A stretch of 64,000 nucleotides of DNA from Brevipalpus yothersi (taxonomy: Eukaryota; Arthropoda; Arachnida; Trombidiformes; Tenuipalpidae), in assembly GCA_003956705.1 (NCBI GenBank), contig QZCP01000007.1:193056-257055 (forward strand), written 5' to 3'. Under the pieces are notes generated by a model. That model saw nothing but the letters and a program-made list of their open reading frames with translations. It had not been told where the DNA came from and searched no databases. Below, in pieces: positions 33,731 through 46,072 of this stretch; the stretch's first letter is position 1, and every line of letters begins with the position of its first letter. The translations under genes were made by a program, and so were the position numbers.

Positions 33731-36399
33731 TTGATCAAAGTCAATAATTTCCCTGAATTTTGAAGCTGATACTGTTGCTTAGCCGAAAGTAAACCACAAG
33801 GTCGATGGTAATGAAGGTCACTTTCGTAAAGCGCTATGAATGGACGAAGACATCAAGTTATTGTGTTTTTTGTGTATGTATATGTGTATAATATGATTCG
33901 ATTCGTCAAGCCATTTGATCAAAATGACCAGCTCAGGAATTGTAAGATTTTTTGAGGGCTGCATTTTTTGAATGACATCGTTCTGAGCACGATAAACGAC
34001 CATTCAAATAATCGGAGAAGAGAGGAGATAATCGTTTTTTTAGGCAAATCGTTTTTCTTTTTTTCCACTATTTTCTATGAAATTTCGTTTCACATCGGGC
34101 TATGATATCCATGCTGGCCACTAGTTGATGGTCAACAATGGTTCCTCAACAGTGAGGCCTCAACATATAATCAACTCTGAGCATTTGGGAACAAAAAAAG
34201 ATTGAAAGTATTCATCAATTTCCTTGAAAAATGCTTTGGTCACACAAATTCCACTAGAAAAAGGCAACAAAATTCGTTTTCCTAGATCAACTTTGGCTTG
34301 CTTTCGTCGAACTGTTTTCGTCAATCATCATCATGATGGCCATTGTTTTTTGGGTGGAAAGAATTTCAAAGTTTGTTTGCCTCATGAAACGAAAATCTTT
34401 GCCCTTTTTTCTTTTTCTCAGAACTTTCTATTCCTATACTTTCTCTCTTTCTCTCAATTCCACACCATATTCCATCAATGTCAAAGTAGGAAACTTCCCG
34501 ATACTGATTGAGTCACCATGAGAAGTTGTGTAAAAAAGTGGCCTTCTACAGACTTCTCTCCTCTGGACATGTCAATAGTCCTTGTGTTTGAATAGAAGAA
34601 AAGTTTTACAAAGTAGATGAAAAAAAGAAATTCACTACACACAATGTTCTGATGATAGGTGAATGAATCAAAATAACAATCAAAGTTATCAACCTGATTC
34701 TGTGCTTATATATGTGTGTGTGGGATTGAAATGAGAAGACAAAAGTTGCTCAAATATTGCATATACCTAATATTGTACATCGAAAATCTATTCTAGAGCA
34801 TGTTTCAATTGTACTAATGAATTTGGAGTCCATTTTTATTGGCCATTTCGGAATGATAAATTAGATTTCTCTTGTCCTAATGAATGATAATGGCTACTTG
34901 AAACCAGTATTATGACAGACATAAAACTTTTAATCTTACTAATTTTTTTATTCACTTCATTTCATGGCTAATGTTTCAAATTCAACTAAACCAACTGGTT
35001 TGAAAAGCTTCTCACTTGAATCATGATCTCTCTTACTTTCTTTCTTTCCCTCTTTCTTTTTCTCTCTCTTTCTTTCTTTCTTTCTTTCCATATCATGCTG
35101 AGAGAATCTTTCCTGATCATTTGCATAAAGTGAATGAATATGTTAACAGTTTGTGTGTGTTTCGATTTAAAGTTCATCTTATCCATCATCATTAATCAAG
35201 ATCAATTTGGCTGAGCAGCTTTATGGCGCCTTTTTTTCGCTCAGCATGAAGAGCAAAACGCTGTAATTTAATTACACCAGCAACATGCGGCCACAAAATA
35301 TGAATGTATATATTCATATGATATGCATATTACACGCTCATTTACACCAGATGATTTGGGAGATGATTCGAATCATCATCCATCAATTGGTAGAATGAGA
35401 AAATTTCATTATATTCCTGATAGAAATTATCATTTTCTATCCAAAATTCTCATGGACACTGGCCACTTACTACAGCAACAATAACCTTTCATTTTTTCTC
35501 TCTCTATCTCTCACTGATTTGATGATAAAAAGCTGGAAAAACATTACCATTCCAATGTGGTTAATGTATGAAGTAAATTAAATTCTCAAGCCAACAATGT
35601 AAACATGGTAGATAAGAAACTGGTTTCACTTAGACCTAATCATTGTTGATGATGACACTATGGTATACATGGCCATCATCATCGATCTACTATCGTCATC
35701 AGCACTTAATATGTTTTGTAATCAACTGAGAGAAGTAGAAAGAAAAACAACATCAAAATTAACTAGAGAGCGAGAGAAATCTTATGCAAATGAAATCATA
35801 TGCATGATGAGTAATTGAAAATATTCCATACTATGAGATATCCTTTATGCAAAAATCCTATCTATCAGTAGATCTACATATCTATAATGTCGGATTATTC
35901 ATGAAGATTCATTCGGAAAAAACTTACAAGTATAGCCAATTTATCTGGACAATACATGTTTTCCAGCAGAATTTTTTCTCAATGATATCTCTTGATAGAG
36001 ACAGGGAATCTCTAATGGTCATCATTGTGTGAGTCGGTAGAGAATAAATTTTGATGGACACAAGATTTTCGAAAACCAAGAGAAAGCTGCATCGAGAAGG
36101 TGTATATATAGTCGTACATGTAAGTGAATTCCACATTGCTTGGAGGCATAAGTTTTCCAAAAAGTTGATGATAGAAGAAAATACCGATGAGAAAAATTAG
36201 CCTTCTGGGTAAGGAAGTATACCGAATGTCCACTTTCAATATTCACCATAATGATCCCGAAAGAAAAGGCTAATTTTCATTGCGTCATTCGAGTGAAAAG
36301 TTCTTCAAAACATTTTCTCTTTTTCCATTGGACATAGTTAAGCACGAGGTTTGTGTGATGGTCGCATCTTATTAGGTTTTCCTCTCTTTCGCAATGAAC

Positions 36400-36402
<3 letters not shown>

Positions 36403-36446
<44 letters not shown>
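36403..36446. repeat. (GA)n microsatellite
   Basis: About 22 uninterrupted AG dinucleotides within the gene-poor region. Confidence 0.95.
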
Positions 36447-36450
<4 letters not shown>

Positions 36451-38058
36451 AAGGCTATTGAACATGATTTTCCCAGCATTCCAATATGGCAGGGAATATC
36501 AAAAATTTATTGTTCTTTCACGATCAATGCCAAATTAAACTCAGTATGACTACTTTGTGGACTTCAATTTCACTATTAAGATACCCAAAAGAATCATCAA
36601 AATTTTTCTCACTATAGCCTCCGTTTATGACTTGGACCTCTCACTGGACATCCATTGAATGCAATGAAAATGTGTGTATGTGTTTATACTTATAAAGGAG
36701 CCTGGATCAGATGGATAAGCAATTAAAGGTGGGGAAAACTTCTATCAAATTCCTAGGTTTCAACTATTTTCACCAGAATGCTGAGATTGCGAGACCCTCA
36801 AGTCAATAGATATCTTCAAGTTCTGATATTATAAAATTGCATGTCCAATTCTATCTTTGAGATAGCGAATGATGAGCATCGAATAAGAAGAGGCTGTTTT
36901 CAACATCAATCAAGGATATCGAATGAGCAGATTGAGCATTTGGGATTGTTCATCTGTAACTATTTTTCGAATTTTGTATCTTAATTTTCCCCAAATTTTC
37001 TGAAATGATGTCAAATATTTACAAGATAGATGTTACCTATGTATTTCAATTCAGCATATATAGTTCTTTTCCTATTGAACTCCACTAGATCGATGTGATC
37101 AGATGCATTTATTTTCAATGATAGGCTATAATTAAGTTCAATTCCTAAGAAAATTCTTTGTGTATTTAACAGAGTACACTCCTTGAACTTGAAATTCATC
37201 TTTCAGCTGTATATTTTATTGATGAAACCAAGTCTAACAACACCTATTCTCATGTTATCACATTGAATGTTTACCATAAATTCACCAGATAATCCAATCT
37301 AGCGACTGATTGATGGCCTCTCAAAATTGACCAATTATGTATATCGATATCATTAGCAATCGATTTAGCATTCAACAAGAGATATAATTTTTCTGCCAAA
37401 AATCTAAGCGACAGGATAAAGATTGAATATGATTGATGTTGAAATTTGAATTTTTTTCCGACTTTAAAAAAGATGGAAAGAAAATTCTCTTCAAAATGAT
37501 GACTTGAGCTGTTCATGAAGATCTCAGCATTTATACAGTCATTCTGGTAGCTCAAAAACAATATAGGAAGCCAGTTTTAACACAAACGATTAGCGTGAAA
37601 CATTCTATCCTTAATTTAGGAGGGAAAAAATCAACCTATCTTCATGTCTCTATCGTTTATTAAGAGAAAGAGAGAGAGAAAGAATTCTTCTGTTCGATAT
37701 TTCACGCTTGACAATTGCCATTGATGTGACCATGGCTTACTCGTGCTGACCACAAGTGTTGGCTTCTTCATCTCAATCTTTTTCTTTCTCTCTATTTTGG
37801 CCAATTGTTTTGGCATATTATTCATAATCACATGCACGCACTTACACACGTTTGAAAACATCTTCTATCCATCAAAATTTTGGTTGACAGCAGCAGCAGT
37901 AGTAAGGCAACTGTATTTCAAGCCACTCTATTATAGTAAAAAAACGCAGTGATGGAGATAAGCTATGCTGATAATCTCCTCAATGATCTCATCAGCTTCA
38001 TCATCACATCTACACCACCACCAACACTATCGAAAAGCGAAGACATAAGATGTAAGGA

Positions 38059-38081
38059 GGAGAGAGAGAGAGAGAGAGAGA
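38059..38081. repeat. Short (GA)n tract
   Basis: About 11 AG dinucleotides; similar short tracts occur at 38530-38546 and 39064-39082. Confidence 0.85.
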
Positions 38082-38692
38082 AATATTGGTAAAAAAGAAA
38101 CATCGGCCTAAAGTTTATGGACGAACAATAATTGCAATTGTATAACAGAAGGTTGAAAAATGAATGAATGAAAATGAGTGGCTAAAATCGTGTTCAACTA
38201 ATATCGTGTGAAGGTGATTACGGTCATGATCAGTGTGCAACACTGGTGAGTGTGTATGTGTGTATAAATAAATTTCAATCGATGAATTTAGCTGATGATT
38301 CGACTACTCGCTGGATATTGATTTGATATCATGATCGATGATTTATGATATATATCCATAGGTACACACACATTGCATACACATTCAATGGTTGGAGAAA
38401 AAAAAATTTCCAGGTTGAAATGCGTGAAGAAGATGTCAAAATTTTAGCTGAGAAAGAAAATTAACGCCAATAATTGAAGTGGAGAATCGTGAGTTTCATT
38501 TTCTCCGAAAAAAATAAGGCCTGAAGGGTGGAAGAGAGAGAGAGAGGTCATCCTTCTCCATGGTCAGTATCAAGAATGATCATCTATTTCAGTAAGGTAC
38601 TATGAAATTCCTTGGATAGATCATGCACATTCTTTTGCTCTCAGTAATGATCAAAAATTTCCACAAGTTTATGAAGAGTACCGAATCTGATA

Positions 38693-38694
38693 TG

Positions 38695-38725
<31 letters not shown>

Positions 38726-38727
38726 AA
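38693..38727. repeat. (GAAA)n microsatellite
   Basis: About six to seven GAAA units grading into GAGA. Confidence 0.85.
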
Positions 38728-40435
38728 GGAAAGAGTTGATGGTATCAACAATTCATTCCGAGCTTTTTGGGCCTCAATTGTGATCACAATGAAAAAATTT
38801 CAAGAATTTGGATATGGGAATTCATACAGACGAGAAGATGGTGATGATACATCAAAAGTATCTATCAACAATTATTTGTGGCTAAAGGGATGATCCATCA
38901 TCTATCTTATGGGTATTTTTCATTTTTTGCCGAAAAGAATTGTGATGACTGTTTGCAATTCAAGGTCTGAAATGGAGAAGATGATTCAATGATTTTTCTT
39001 GTCAATAATAATTTAACAGTGATGCTTATGAGTTACTAACGGTAATCTTAAGATAGACCTGGGAAGAGAGAGAGAGAGAGATGGAAAGATGAGCATCATC
39101 ATGACTACTTTCAACTGATCATCACCATCATCATCAGAGGAATCGTCATCTTCCCGCATCTTCTAGTCTATAAGTCATTCACTGTTACTTGATGTTTGGA
39201 ATACTCATGTTCCGGGAATAGAATAGTTTGAACGCAAATTGTTTACTCATTGGCGATTATGTGATATGTGTGTATTTAAAGGAATTTCTATTTCTTGAAT
39301 AATGATTGGTCTGATGATCTCATGAGATTTCGGGTTTCCGATGCAAGATAAATTCATATGAGAAAGATGATCAGACTTTCGGATGCTTCTTTGAATCATG
39401 AAAATATCTACAGGCAATAAAAAGTTTTCATGTCAATATGAATACGGGCCCGAAGAAACCTATCATGCCAATTTTGAAAATATTTCATCATTGGATGAGG
39501 GGCTTCTCTTGTCAACATCACAATTGGCAATGAATATCATCAAAGCATCGGAAGTCTATTGGAATCAAGATTACAGTTCTGATGATAATTCACTCTCAGA
39601 ATTAGCAGATTGTTGGCCAAATAAACAAGCTTTTCGTGTGTAACAGTTGTATCAGGCTTTATTACCTCTATGGTCGAAAGTCATATCTGCGGTAGGAACA
39701 GAATTTAAGTAGGAAAATTTTCAAATTTCCTTAAGATAATGAAGAATAAAATTTCTTCTGAACATATTCTTAATTAACAAGAGAAAAGCTTCAATTCAGT
39801 ACCATCAATTTATACGACTTCGAGGCCTGAGAGGAAAAAAATATCTCTTCTTTCATTCCTCTTAGCTATCAAGGTTTGGATAAAATTCCTTTCGAATTCC
39901 AAGAATTTCCACTTAAAAAGTGTTTATGAGTGCCTTTTGTTTCCCTACAAGATATCATGGAGTTTGTTTGTTTGAATGTAATGATAAGGATTAAACTTTC
40001 CTGGATAAAATTGATTAAATTTATATTCTCTCTCGATTGAATTAATTTCCGGAAAATTCATTAATTCTTTCTGTCTAACAATTAAGTTTGTCCAACACAG
40101 TGAAACCCTTGATCTTGGTGATGATCGAGAAACAATGATGATGAAGAAAAAATTAGAATTAATCCATCTTCTAACTTATCTCCTGTTTTTTTCTCTTCTC
40201 ACTTGCCCAAAATCAAACCTTGACTACCGTGAAGGATATTCTCACAAAAAGAAAATAAGAAGAAGAATAGTCAAAAGTTTGGACACAAAGTTTTTTGATC
40301 GCGATTCGTCGCAATTATCACTGACCTCCTCGAATTAGCAGATTCACTTGGTCTCTCGCTATACACAATACTACTACTACCTTATATCCGAGGATGTTCA
40401 GAAGTCGTCAGTAAATTCGAGGCTTTGTTTGATGA

Positions 40436-40438
<3 letters not shown>

Positions 40439-40502
<64 letters not shown>
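40439..40502. repeat. (GA)n microsatellite
   Basis: About 32 uninterrupted AG dinucleotides. Confidence 0.95.
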
Positions 40503-40508
<6 letters not shown>

Positions 40509-40585
40509 ATGAGGATTAATTTGACCTCAGGAAGCTAATGAGCATTACTAGATTCATTCCATCATTTGCATACTTTCAGGCTTTC

Positions 40586-40586
<1 letters not shown>

Positions 40587-40635
<49 letters not shown>
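40587..40635. repeat. (GA)n microsatellite
   Basis: About 24 AG dinucleotides, only 84 bp after the preceding array in the same orientation. Confidence 0.95.
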
Positions 40636-40637
<2 letters not shown>

Positions 40638-41646
40638 CATCAAAAGTAAATCAGAACTGAAAGGCACGAACAACAGCAACAATTTTGGAAAACCACAAAA
40701 GAACAGGACCATGTTAGCAATCATAATCAAGGTTCTAGTAGGAATTTCAATTAACTGGATATTCTGTATTGACTTTTATGAATGAGAAGAAGAAGTGAAA
40801 CTTTGTCACTATTTAACAATACTTTTGGCTACTTGAGCTACCGAAAATTCTAACATCATGCAGCACCCAGGTCGAGGACAATCATTCAAATCTTTTCATC
40901 TCATCTCTCTCAAGGAACAATAAAAAAATAAGATAAAATGAATGATAAAAAAATTTCTCCTCTTCTTACCTAAGTGTAGCATGAGATGAGTTCGAATGTT
41001 ACCAACTTTTGAGTATTTTTCAACGTTAAAAGGCGATACTTTTTTTCCTTTAATTTTCTTGTATTCAAATGAAACAAACGAAAAAATCACAATAAAAACC
41101 AGGAAATGTTAATGAATAAACACAATTATTCTATGGCAATCTAGGAACTTGATGAAAATGATTAAAAAAAATCGGCTTTATATAAATATTCCATACACGG
41201 AAATACACAAGTGAGAAAATATGATCCCAAGAAAATTGATTCTTTCACTTGGCAAAGTGTTCAAAGTTCTATGATGATTTGAATCAATTCCGATAGGATG
41301 TCTAACGTTTTATGGACATTGGCCAATCGGTGGTGGTAGAGTGATGCACACACACACACCTGAAACGATGGACCAACGTAATCGGTGTTTTTTTTCAACT
41401 GGTCGCGACGGCGCACAATTTTGGTGGCAACTTTACATATACGTATACCCAACTCGTAAATCGATGTACATAAAATAATCGGCCACAAAGATTTAAAGAG
41501 AAAAGGTGAACGATAGGCTGGATCGGGAGGAGGTGATTATCAGGATAGAATAGGTGTATATACAGTATATATATAGTAAGATAGAGAGACTAGAAAAGTT
41601 TGTCATCGTCAGGATGGGAGTTGAAATTGATCCCTCCCATGGAGGA

Positions 41647-41649
<3 letters not shown>

Positions 41650-41685
<36 letters not shown>
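41650..41685. repeat. (GA)n microsatellite
   Basis: About 17 AG dinucleotides. Confidence 0.95.
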
Positions 41686-41688
<3 letters not shown>

Positions 41689-42103
41689 AATAAAAAACGT
41701 TAGATCAGAACGATCAGAATGTGATTGTAAATCCTTATAGCACGATAAGAGAAAAGTTCTCTGGAGTTGTAATTGAAAAAAAATTTGCGGAGGTTGAAAT
41801 TTAGAGTTCAGATGGACACATGTGGTCAAATTTCACTGTTACCATAGGTCATTGGCGTTGATACCTGTGGATTTTCATTATTAGTAGATATTATTGTGAG
41901 ATAATAATTGGAGAAAAAAACTGGCGATGAGATAGGAATGGATAAAACTTGCTTCAGAATTTTGTGTTGGTCAAATATGCAAAAATGCACCTTTTTTCGG
42001 TGGACTTGTTGGTTAGCTCCCTTCTTGGCTTCTCACTTTTTCTCTCTCTCAAAGTTTTTATCTCTTCTCTTTTCGTTGATGAATGTCATTCATTAATATA
42101 CAT

Positions 42104-42104
<1 letters not shown>

Positions 42105-42143
<39 letters not shown>
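42105..42143. repeat. (CA)n microsatellite
   Basis: About 19 CA dinucleotides, the only long CA tract in the window. Confidence 0.95.
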
Positions 42144-42145
<2 letters not shown>

Positions 42146-42860
42146 TCTCTCTTTCAAACACAATTAAACTCATAAACACAAGCCGGAGGATGAGTGAGTA
42201 ACAATAAAAGGAAATGCTGATGCTCAACAGACCATCTTCAGGCCAACTTGAGAGTAGAAAAGAGAGAGAGAGAAAGAGCGAAGGTATTCGAGTTTCGTGA
42301 CAGTATCATGGTCATTTCATCAAGTTTACACTTCACTTTCTTTTTCAAATCTGATTTCATTACCTCAGATCGTATCTCTATTACTCGCTTCGAAAGTTGA
42401 GCACAATATGATTGCTTAATTGGAGTTGAGGAGAAAAATTTTTCGCCGAAACACCCAGAGGTTTTTCGTGGGGATCATTTCCGATGGAGATCATTTCTCA
42501 TTGCTCAACCTCTTCTAGGATGTGAGAAATTGATCACGATCTAGGAGAGAAGTAATTTAAGTGGGAACCCTGCTTCCATCGATCAAATTCTCATGTTAAT
42601 TTTCCATAACTTATGAAATGAATTCTGACAGGGAGAGAAAGAAAAAAGGGTGAGAGATGATGGATATGGAATTTCCACTGACTTCTCGGTGCTTTATCGA
42701 AAAGGTTTTATAATAGAATATGGAACGAACGATTCTTGCATTGATAGTGTGAAAGTTTTCGATTTTTTTTATGATTCATTTGGTGAGCAAAAGTTTGGTA
42801 CACAGAGAGTGAACAATTTTTGATTAGTTTAAACAATATTCATATAATATACATGCAATC

Positions 42861-43402
42861 TCATTTTTTGCCAGGATTATTATTGGCATTAGATTTTTTA
42901 GGCTGATTAGGACCTTTCTTGTTACTATTAGTGTTTGCGTTTACATTTGTATTGGTCGCTTGTTTCTCGGGCTTTGGACGAGATACTTTAGGATTAGGTT
43001 TAAATTCTTTCATCTTTTGCCACTGTTCTTGTGTGAGACCAGGGATTAAGACAGCTTCTCGTTCTTTAACAAATTTTTTACCCTTCGATTCGTACAGAGG
43101 AACCTCTTCCTGTGGCACATAGCCTTCTTTAACTCTCCTCTCTTTTCTCCATGTACCATCAGGTCTACGAGAGGCTGGAATGACTGAGGTGCCTAGACCA
43201 AAAGAATTGAAAGAGATCTTGAAACAAAAGCAATAATACAAAGATGCTCAGAAAAAATATAAAAACATCATATCAACATGAATTCCTCGGAATCGAAAAA
43301 TCTTGACATACCTGATGCCTCATTTGGTGAGACTGATTTCGGTCCAGTTGGCTGTTGGCCACTTCTTGATGTCCGATCGTTTCGAGCATACATATTGACC
43401 AT
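42861..43402 (-). CDS. PYM1: PYM (partner of Y14 and Mago), short form
   Basis: Minus-strand exons 43312-43402 and 42861-43192 give about 140 aa across a 119-bp intron. The conserved Mago-Y14-binding N-terminal block is unmistakable at about residues 33-60 (R-R-P-D-G-T-W-R-K-E-R-R-V-K-E-G-Y-V-P-Q-E-E-V-P). PYM removes exon-junction complexes from spliced mRNA during translation. The C-terminal part is unusual: an Asn/Lys/Pro-rich tail ends the protein where human and fly PYM (about 200 aa) continue into a basic coiled coil that binds the small ribosomal subunit. A missing 3' exon cannot be excluded, but the stop follows the tail directly. An internal Met about three codons in is an alternative start. 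It is divergent from a cyclophilin gene. Confidence 0.88.
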
Positions 43403-43808
43403 CAAATTTATACAATTTCAGAAGAGAAAAAAAATTCCTACAAAATAAATTATATCAACTTTTCACTTTCATCTCTTTTCATTTACAAATTTTTTTGTTT
43501 TCAAAATTTTATTTTGTTATCAAAATTAGAATACTTATCGCCAGAGAGCGCTTCGATCGTTTAAATGGTATGAAAAAATATCGATATTTTTTGTAGCATT
43601 ACTTGAATACATCAATGAATCCAAGTCTTGGACTGTGATTCTAATGAGTCCACAAGTTCTTCGAAAACTTTTTTTCCACAGAATTTTATTTCGTCAATCG
43701 TTTCGTCGAGAAGTGAGCTTCGTTTTTGATTTAATTTGAGTGACAATTCAATTTGGTTTATAGTGGTTGAAAAAAAATCGTAAAATTTTGCTAGTAAACA
43801 CTATTGAC
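43403..43808. other. Shared divergent promoter region, PYM and cyclophilin 1
   Basis: About 400 bp between the two start codons, transcribed outward in both directions. It is AT-rich, with no TATA box I would defend. Confidence 0.5.
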
Positions 43809-45108
43809 ATGATGTGGATGATTTTCGGTTTCACATTCCTTGTGTGCTTAAGTACCGCACATTCATTGGAAAATTCGACAGATCAAGATGCTAAGCCGAG
43901 TGAAAGAGTAAGCATCGGTTATAGTAGAAATTTTTGATTGATTAATTGATTTGATTTATGATATTTCTGTTGGACAGTATGGTTTTGCCACATCATTTGA
44001 CTTGAAGCCACAGCTCGAAATACCCAAATATCCATTTTCAAATGGTGGAATTTTCAATCTTTTTAACAACAATAATAATAACAATAATAATAACAATAAT
44101 ATCAATAATAATATTTTTAATAATTATATACTTCAGGACCCTGTGGTGACTGATAAAGTGAGTAGTGAAAAATTATTATGTGAAGCTCATTGATTTTGAA
44201 TTTTCAAAACCGATACAGGTTTATTTCGATTTGGAAATCGGTGGAGAGCCTATTGGCCGCATCGAAATTGGTCTTTTCCGTGATATCGTACCGAAAACTG
44301 TCGAAAATTTTGTCCAATTAGCTACTAGACACAAGGGGGTGAGTAATCGCACAAAAGCTTGTTGAATTCATGCCACCTGACTCGAGTCATCATGATTCTA
44401 TTATCCAGATCACATCTGTGTTGAATTTAAATTGGGTTCACAACTTTCATCTGTGTTCAATTTGCATCTGTAATTTTTTCAGAAAAGATTCGATGAAGAT
44501 GACCCCCTCGTCGGCTATTGGGGCTCTGTATTCCATCGAGTTATCAGAAATTTTATGATGCAAGGAGGTGATTACACCAACTTCGATGGAACTGGGGGTG
44601 GATCAATCTATGGTGGACCTTTTGCAGATGAGAATTTCATTCTTAAGCACTATGGAGCAGGTTGGGTTAGGTAATAGAACTTTTTTGGTCCTCTCTTATT
44701 TTTGAGTTCGATTATTTCTTGTTGAAATGAATCATAGACAATTTCCCATTCTGCAAACATGGCGTTTACTAGGATTTTTTGTTATTTTTCTCTAGTATGG
44801 CCAATTCAGGACCAGATACTAATGGATCACAATTCTTCATTACCTTCACGAAAACTGATTGGCTTGATGGAAAACATGTTGTTTTCGGTAAAGTTTTGAA
44901 GGGAATGGTGAGTTTCTAGCGATAAAATCTGCTCATCAGAATAACCTGGTAACATTTCTTTGTTACTCTGCAGGATGTTGTCCGTAAAGTCGAGCAAACC
45001 CAAATTGATCGACGGAACAGACCATCAAAGTGGGTACAGGTACAGGATTGTGGGACCCTTCCTGTTGCGAAGCCCTTTACTGTGACTAAGACCGATGCAA
45101 CTGAATAA
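43809..45108 (+). CDS. Secreted cyclophilin-B-type peptidyl-prolyl isomerase with Asn-repeat exon
   Basis: Exons 43809-43907, 43978-44157, 44219-44338, 44483-44670, 44796-44907 and 44974-45108 give about 277 aa. A signal peptide (1-19) directs it to the ER or outside. The isomerase domain starts at V-Y-F-D-L-E-I-G-G and keeps the active-site set F-H-R, F-M-x-Q, N-G-S-Q-F-F-I-T and W-L-D-G-K-H-V-V-F-G, so it should be catalytically competent. Exon 2 (60 codons) holds a run of Asn (about 44067-44130), is absent from the tandem paralogue, and is phase 0 at both ends, so it could be skipped cleanly. No KDEL-like signal is present. An AATAAA overlaps the stop codon. Confidence 0.92.
44067..44130. 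repeat. AAT/AAC trinucleotide repeat coding for polyasparagine
   Basis: A trinucleotide run within exon 2 of cyclophilin 1, encoding about 18 Asn residues with two Ile interruptions. Mixed AAT and AAC codons suggest it is older than a pure slippage repeat. Confidence 0.85.
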
Positions 45109-46072
45109 AATAAAAAAGGATTCTAATGAAAGAATATTAAATGAACTTACCCTCAATGATCCTGACCTCTTCATCTAATCAATTTTCTGAACTCCTTTCT
45201 GGACTCGACTGAATTTAAAATATATTGAAAATTCATGAAAAACTCTTACACTGCTGAAACTGGACGAATAAAATGATAATCATTAATTTTAAAAAGTTTA
45301 AATAAAATTAACCTTCCCCGTCATCTTTCAGAGTAGCCATCGAAATTTTTGTTCAATTCATAGAGCTTTTTATTTTGCGATTGTATTCTCCGGATCAAAT
45401 TTTTGATAAATAGGCCATTCACTATTGGAGCAATGAATTTTCCCTCAAAAACACGATCTCAGAAATTATGGTAGAATTGCGATCCTAGATTCCAATAAAT
45501 TGAATTCCCAAGTAAGATTACTTGATTTGCTTCAGATACATTTATTTAAATTGGTTTCTCACCAAATCGTCTAGCTTTCAGTATTTCATTTCTCATTAAC
45601 TTTTGGCTGTAAACCTTGAAAATATTTTGAAAAAGCGTTTATAAGTTTTGTTACCATCTTATTCCCGAAACTCATTTAGTATAATTATTTTCAATTCTTA
45701 CTTTCCATTGAAACTCTCGGCGATCAAAAATCTATTTCATATTAACCTGTAGACAGCGCTCAAATCATTTAAATTGATCTAGTGTTCTTTGGCTAGATAT
45801 TCAATATTCGATATTTTGACACCTTGTGGAACCCAATAGAAGATCAGATCTTCAACTGAAGTGTAGCCAGTCCATCAGCAGTTACGCTAAACTTTCCATT
45901 CATAAAAGCTTCTCTCAACAGTGTGAATGAAATCATTTAAAAATCGTTCATCTTTCATCTCACTCTTCTCCTGTGTGTCGTTGAGATTATTTTAATTAGG
46001 TTTTATCGGTTTTGATTCCAAAATTATTCCATCCTGTTTAAAATAAATCGCAAAGTTTTACTTTTGGTCACA
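45109..46072. other. Spacer between cyclophilin paralogues
   Basis: About 960 bp of AT-rich DNA with several AATAAA-like signals near its start (45121-45310). No gene is seen. Confidence 0.5.

Larger units (their letters stand above)
33239..42860. other. 9.6-kb gene-poor, microsatellite-rich region
   Basis: No gene is supported. The region is dominated by (CT/GA)n tracts, scattered ATCATC-type repeats and AT-rich DNA. Two short frames are the only ones with protein-like composition: 39398-39643 (81 aa, preceded by an acceptor-like CTACAG) and 40135-40338 (67 aa, with a signal-like leucine-rich start and two basic clusters). Either could be an exon of a gene with long introns. The stretch could hold cis-regulatory DNA, an ncRNA or a large intron; the sequence does not decide. 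Confidence 0.55.

Noticed and set aside
33499..33747. Plus-strand frame of Ser-Leu repeats
   Set aside because: Translation of a TC repeat that also spans an assembly gap.
33239..42860. tRNA or other structured RNA genes in the gene desert
   Set aside because: No sequence with convincing tRNA A and B boxes was found by eye; a tRNAscan-SE or Infernal run would settle it.
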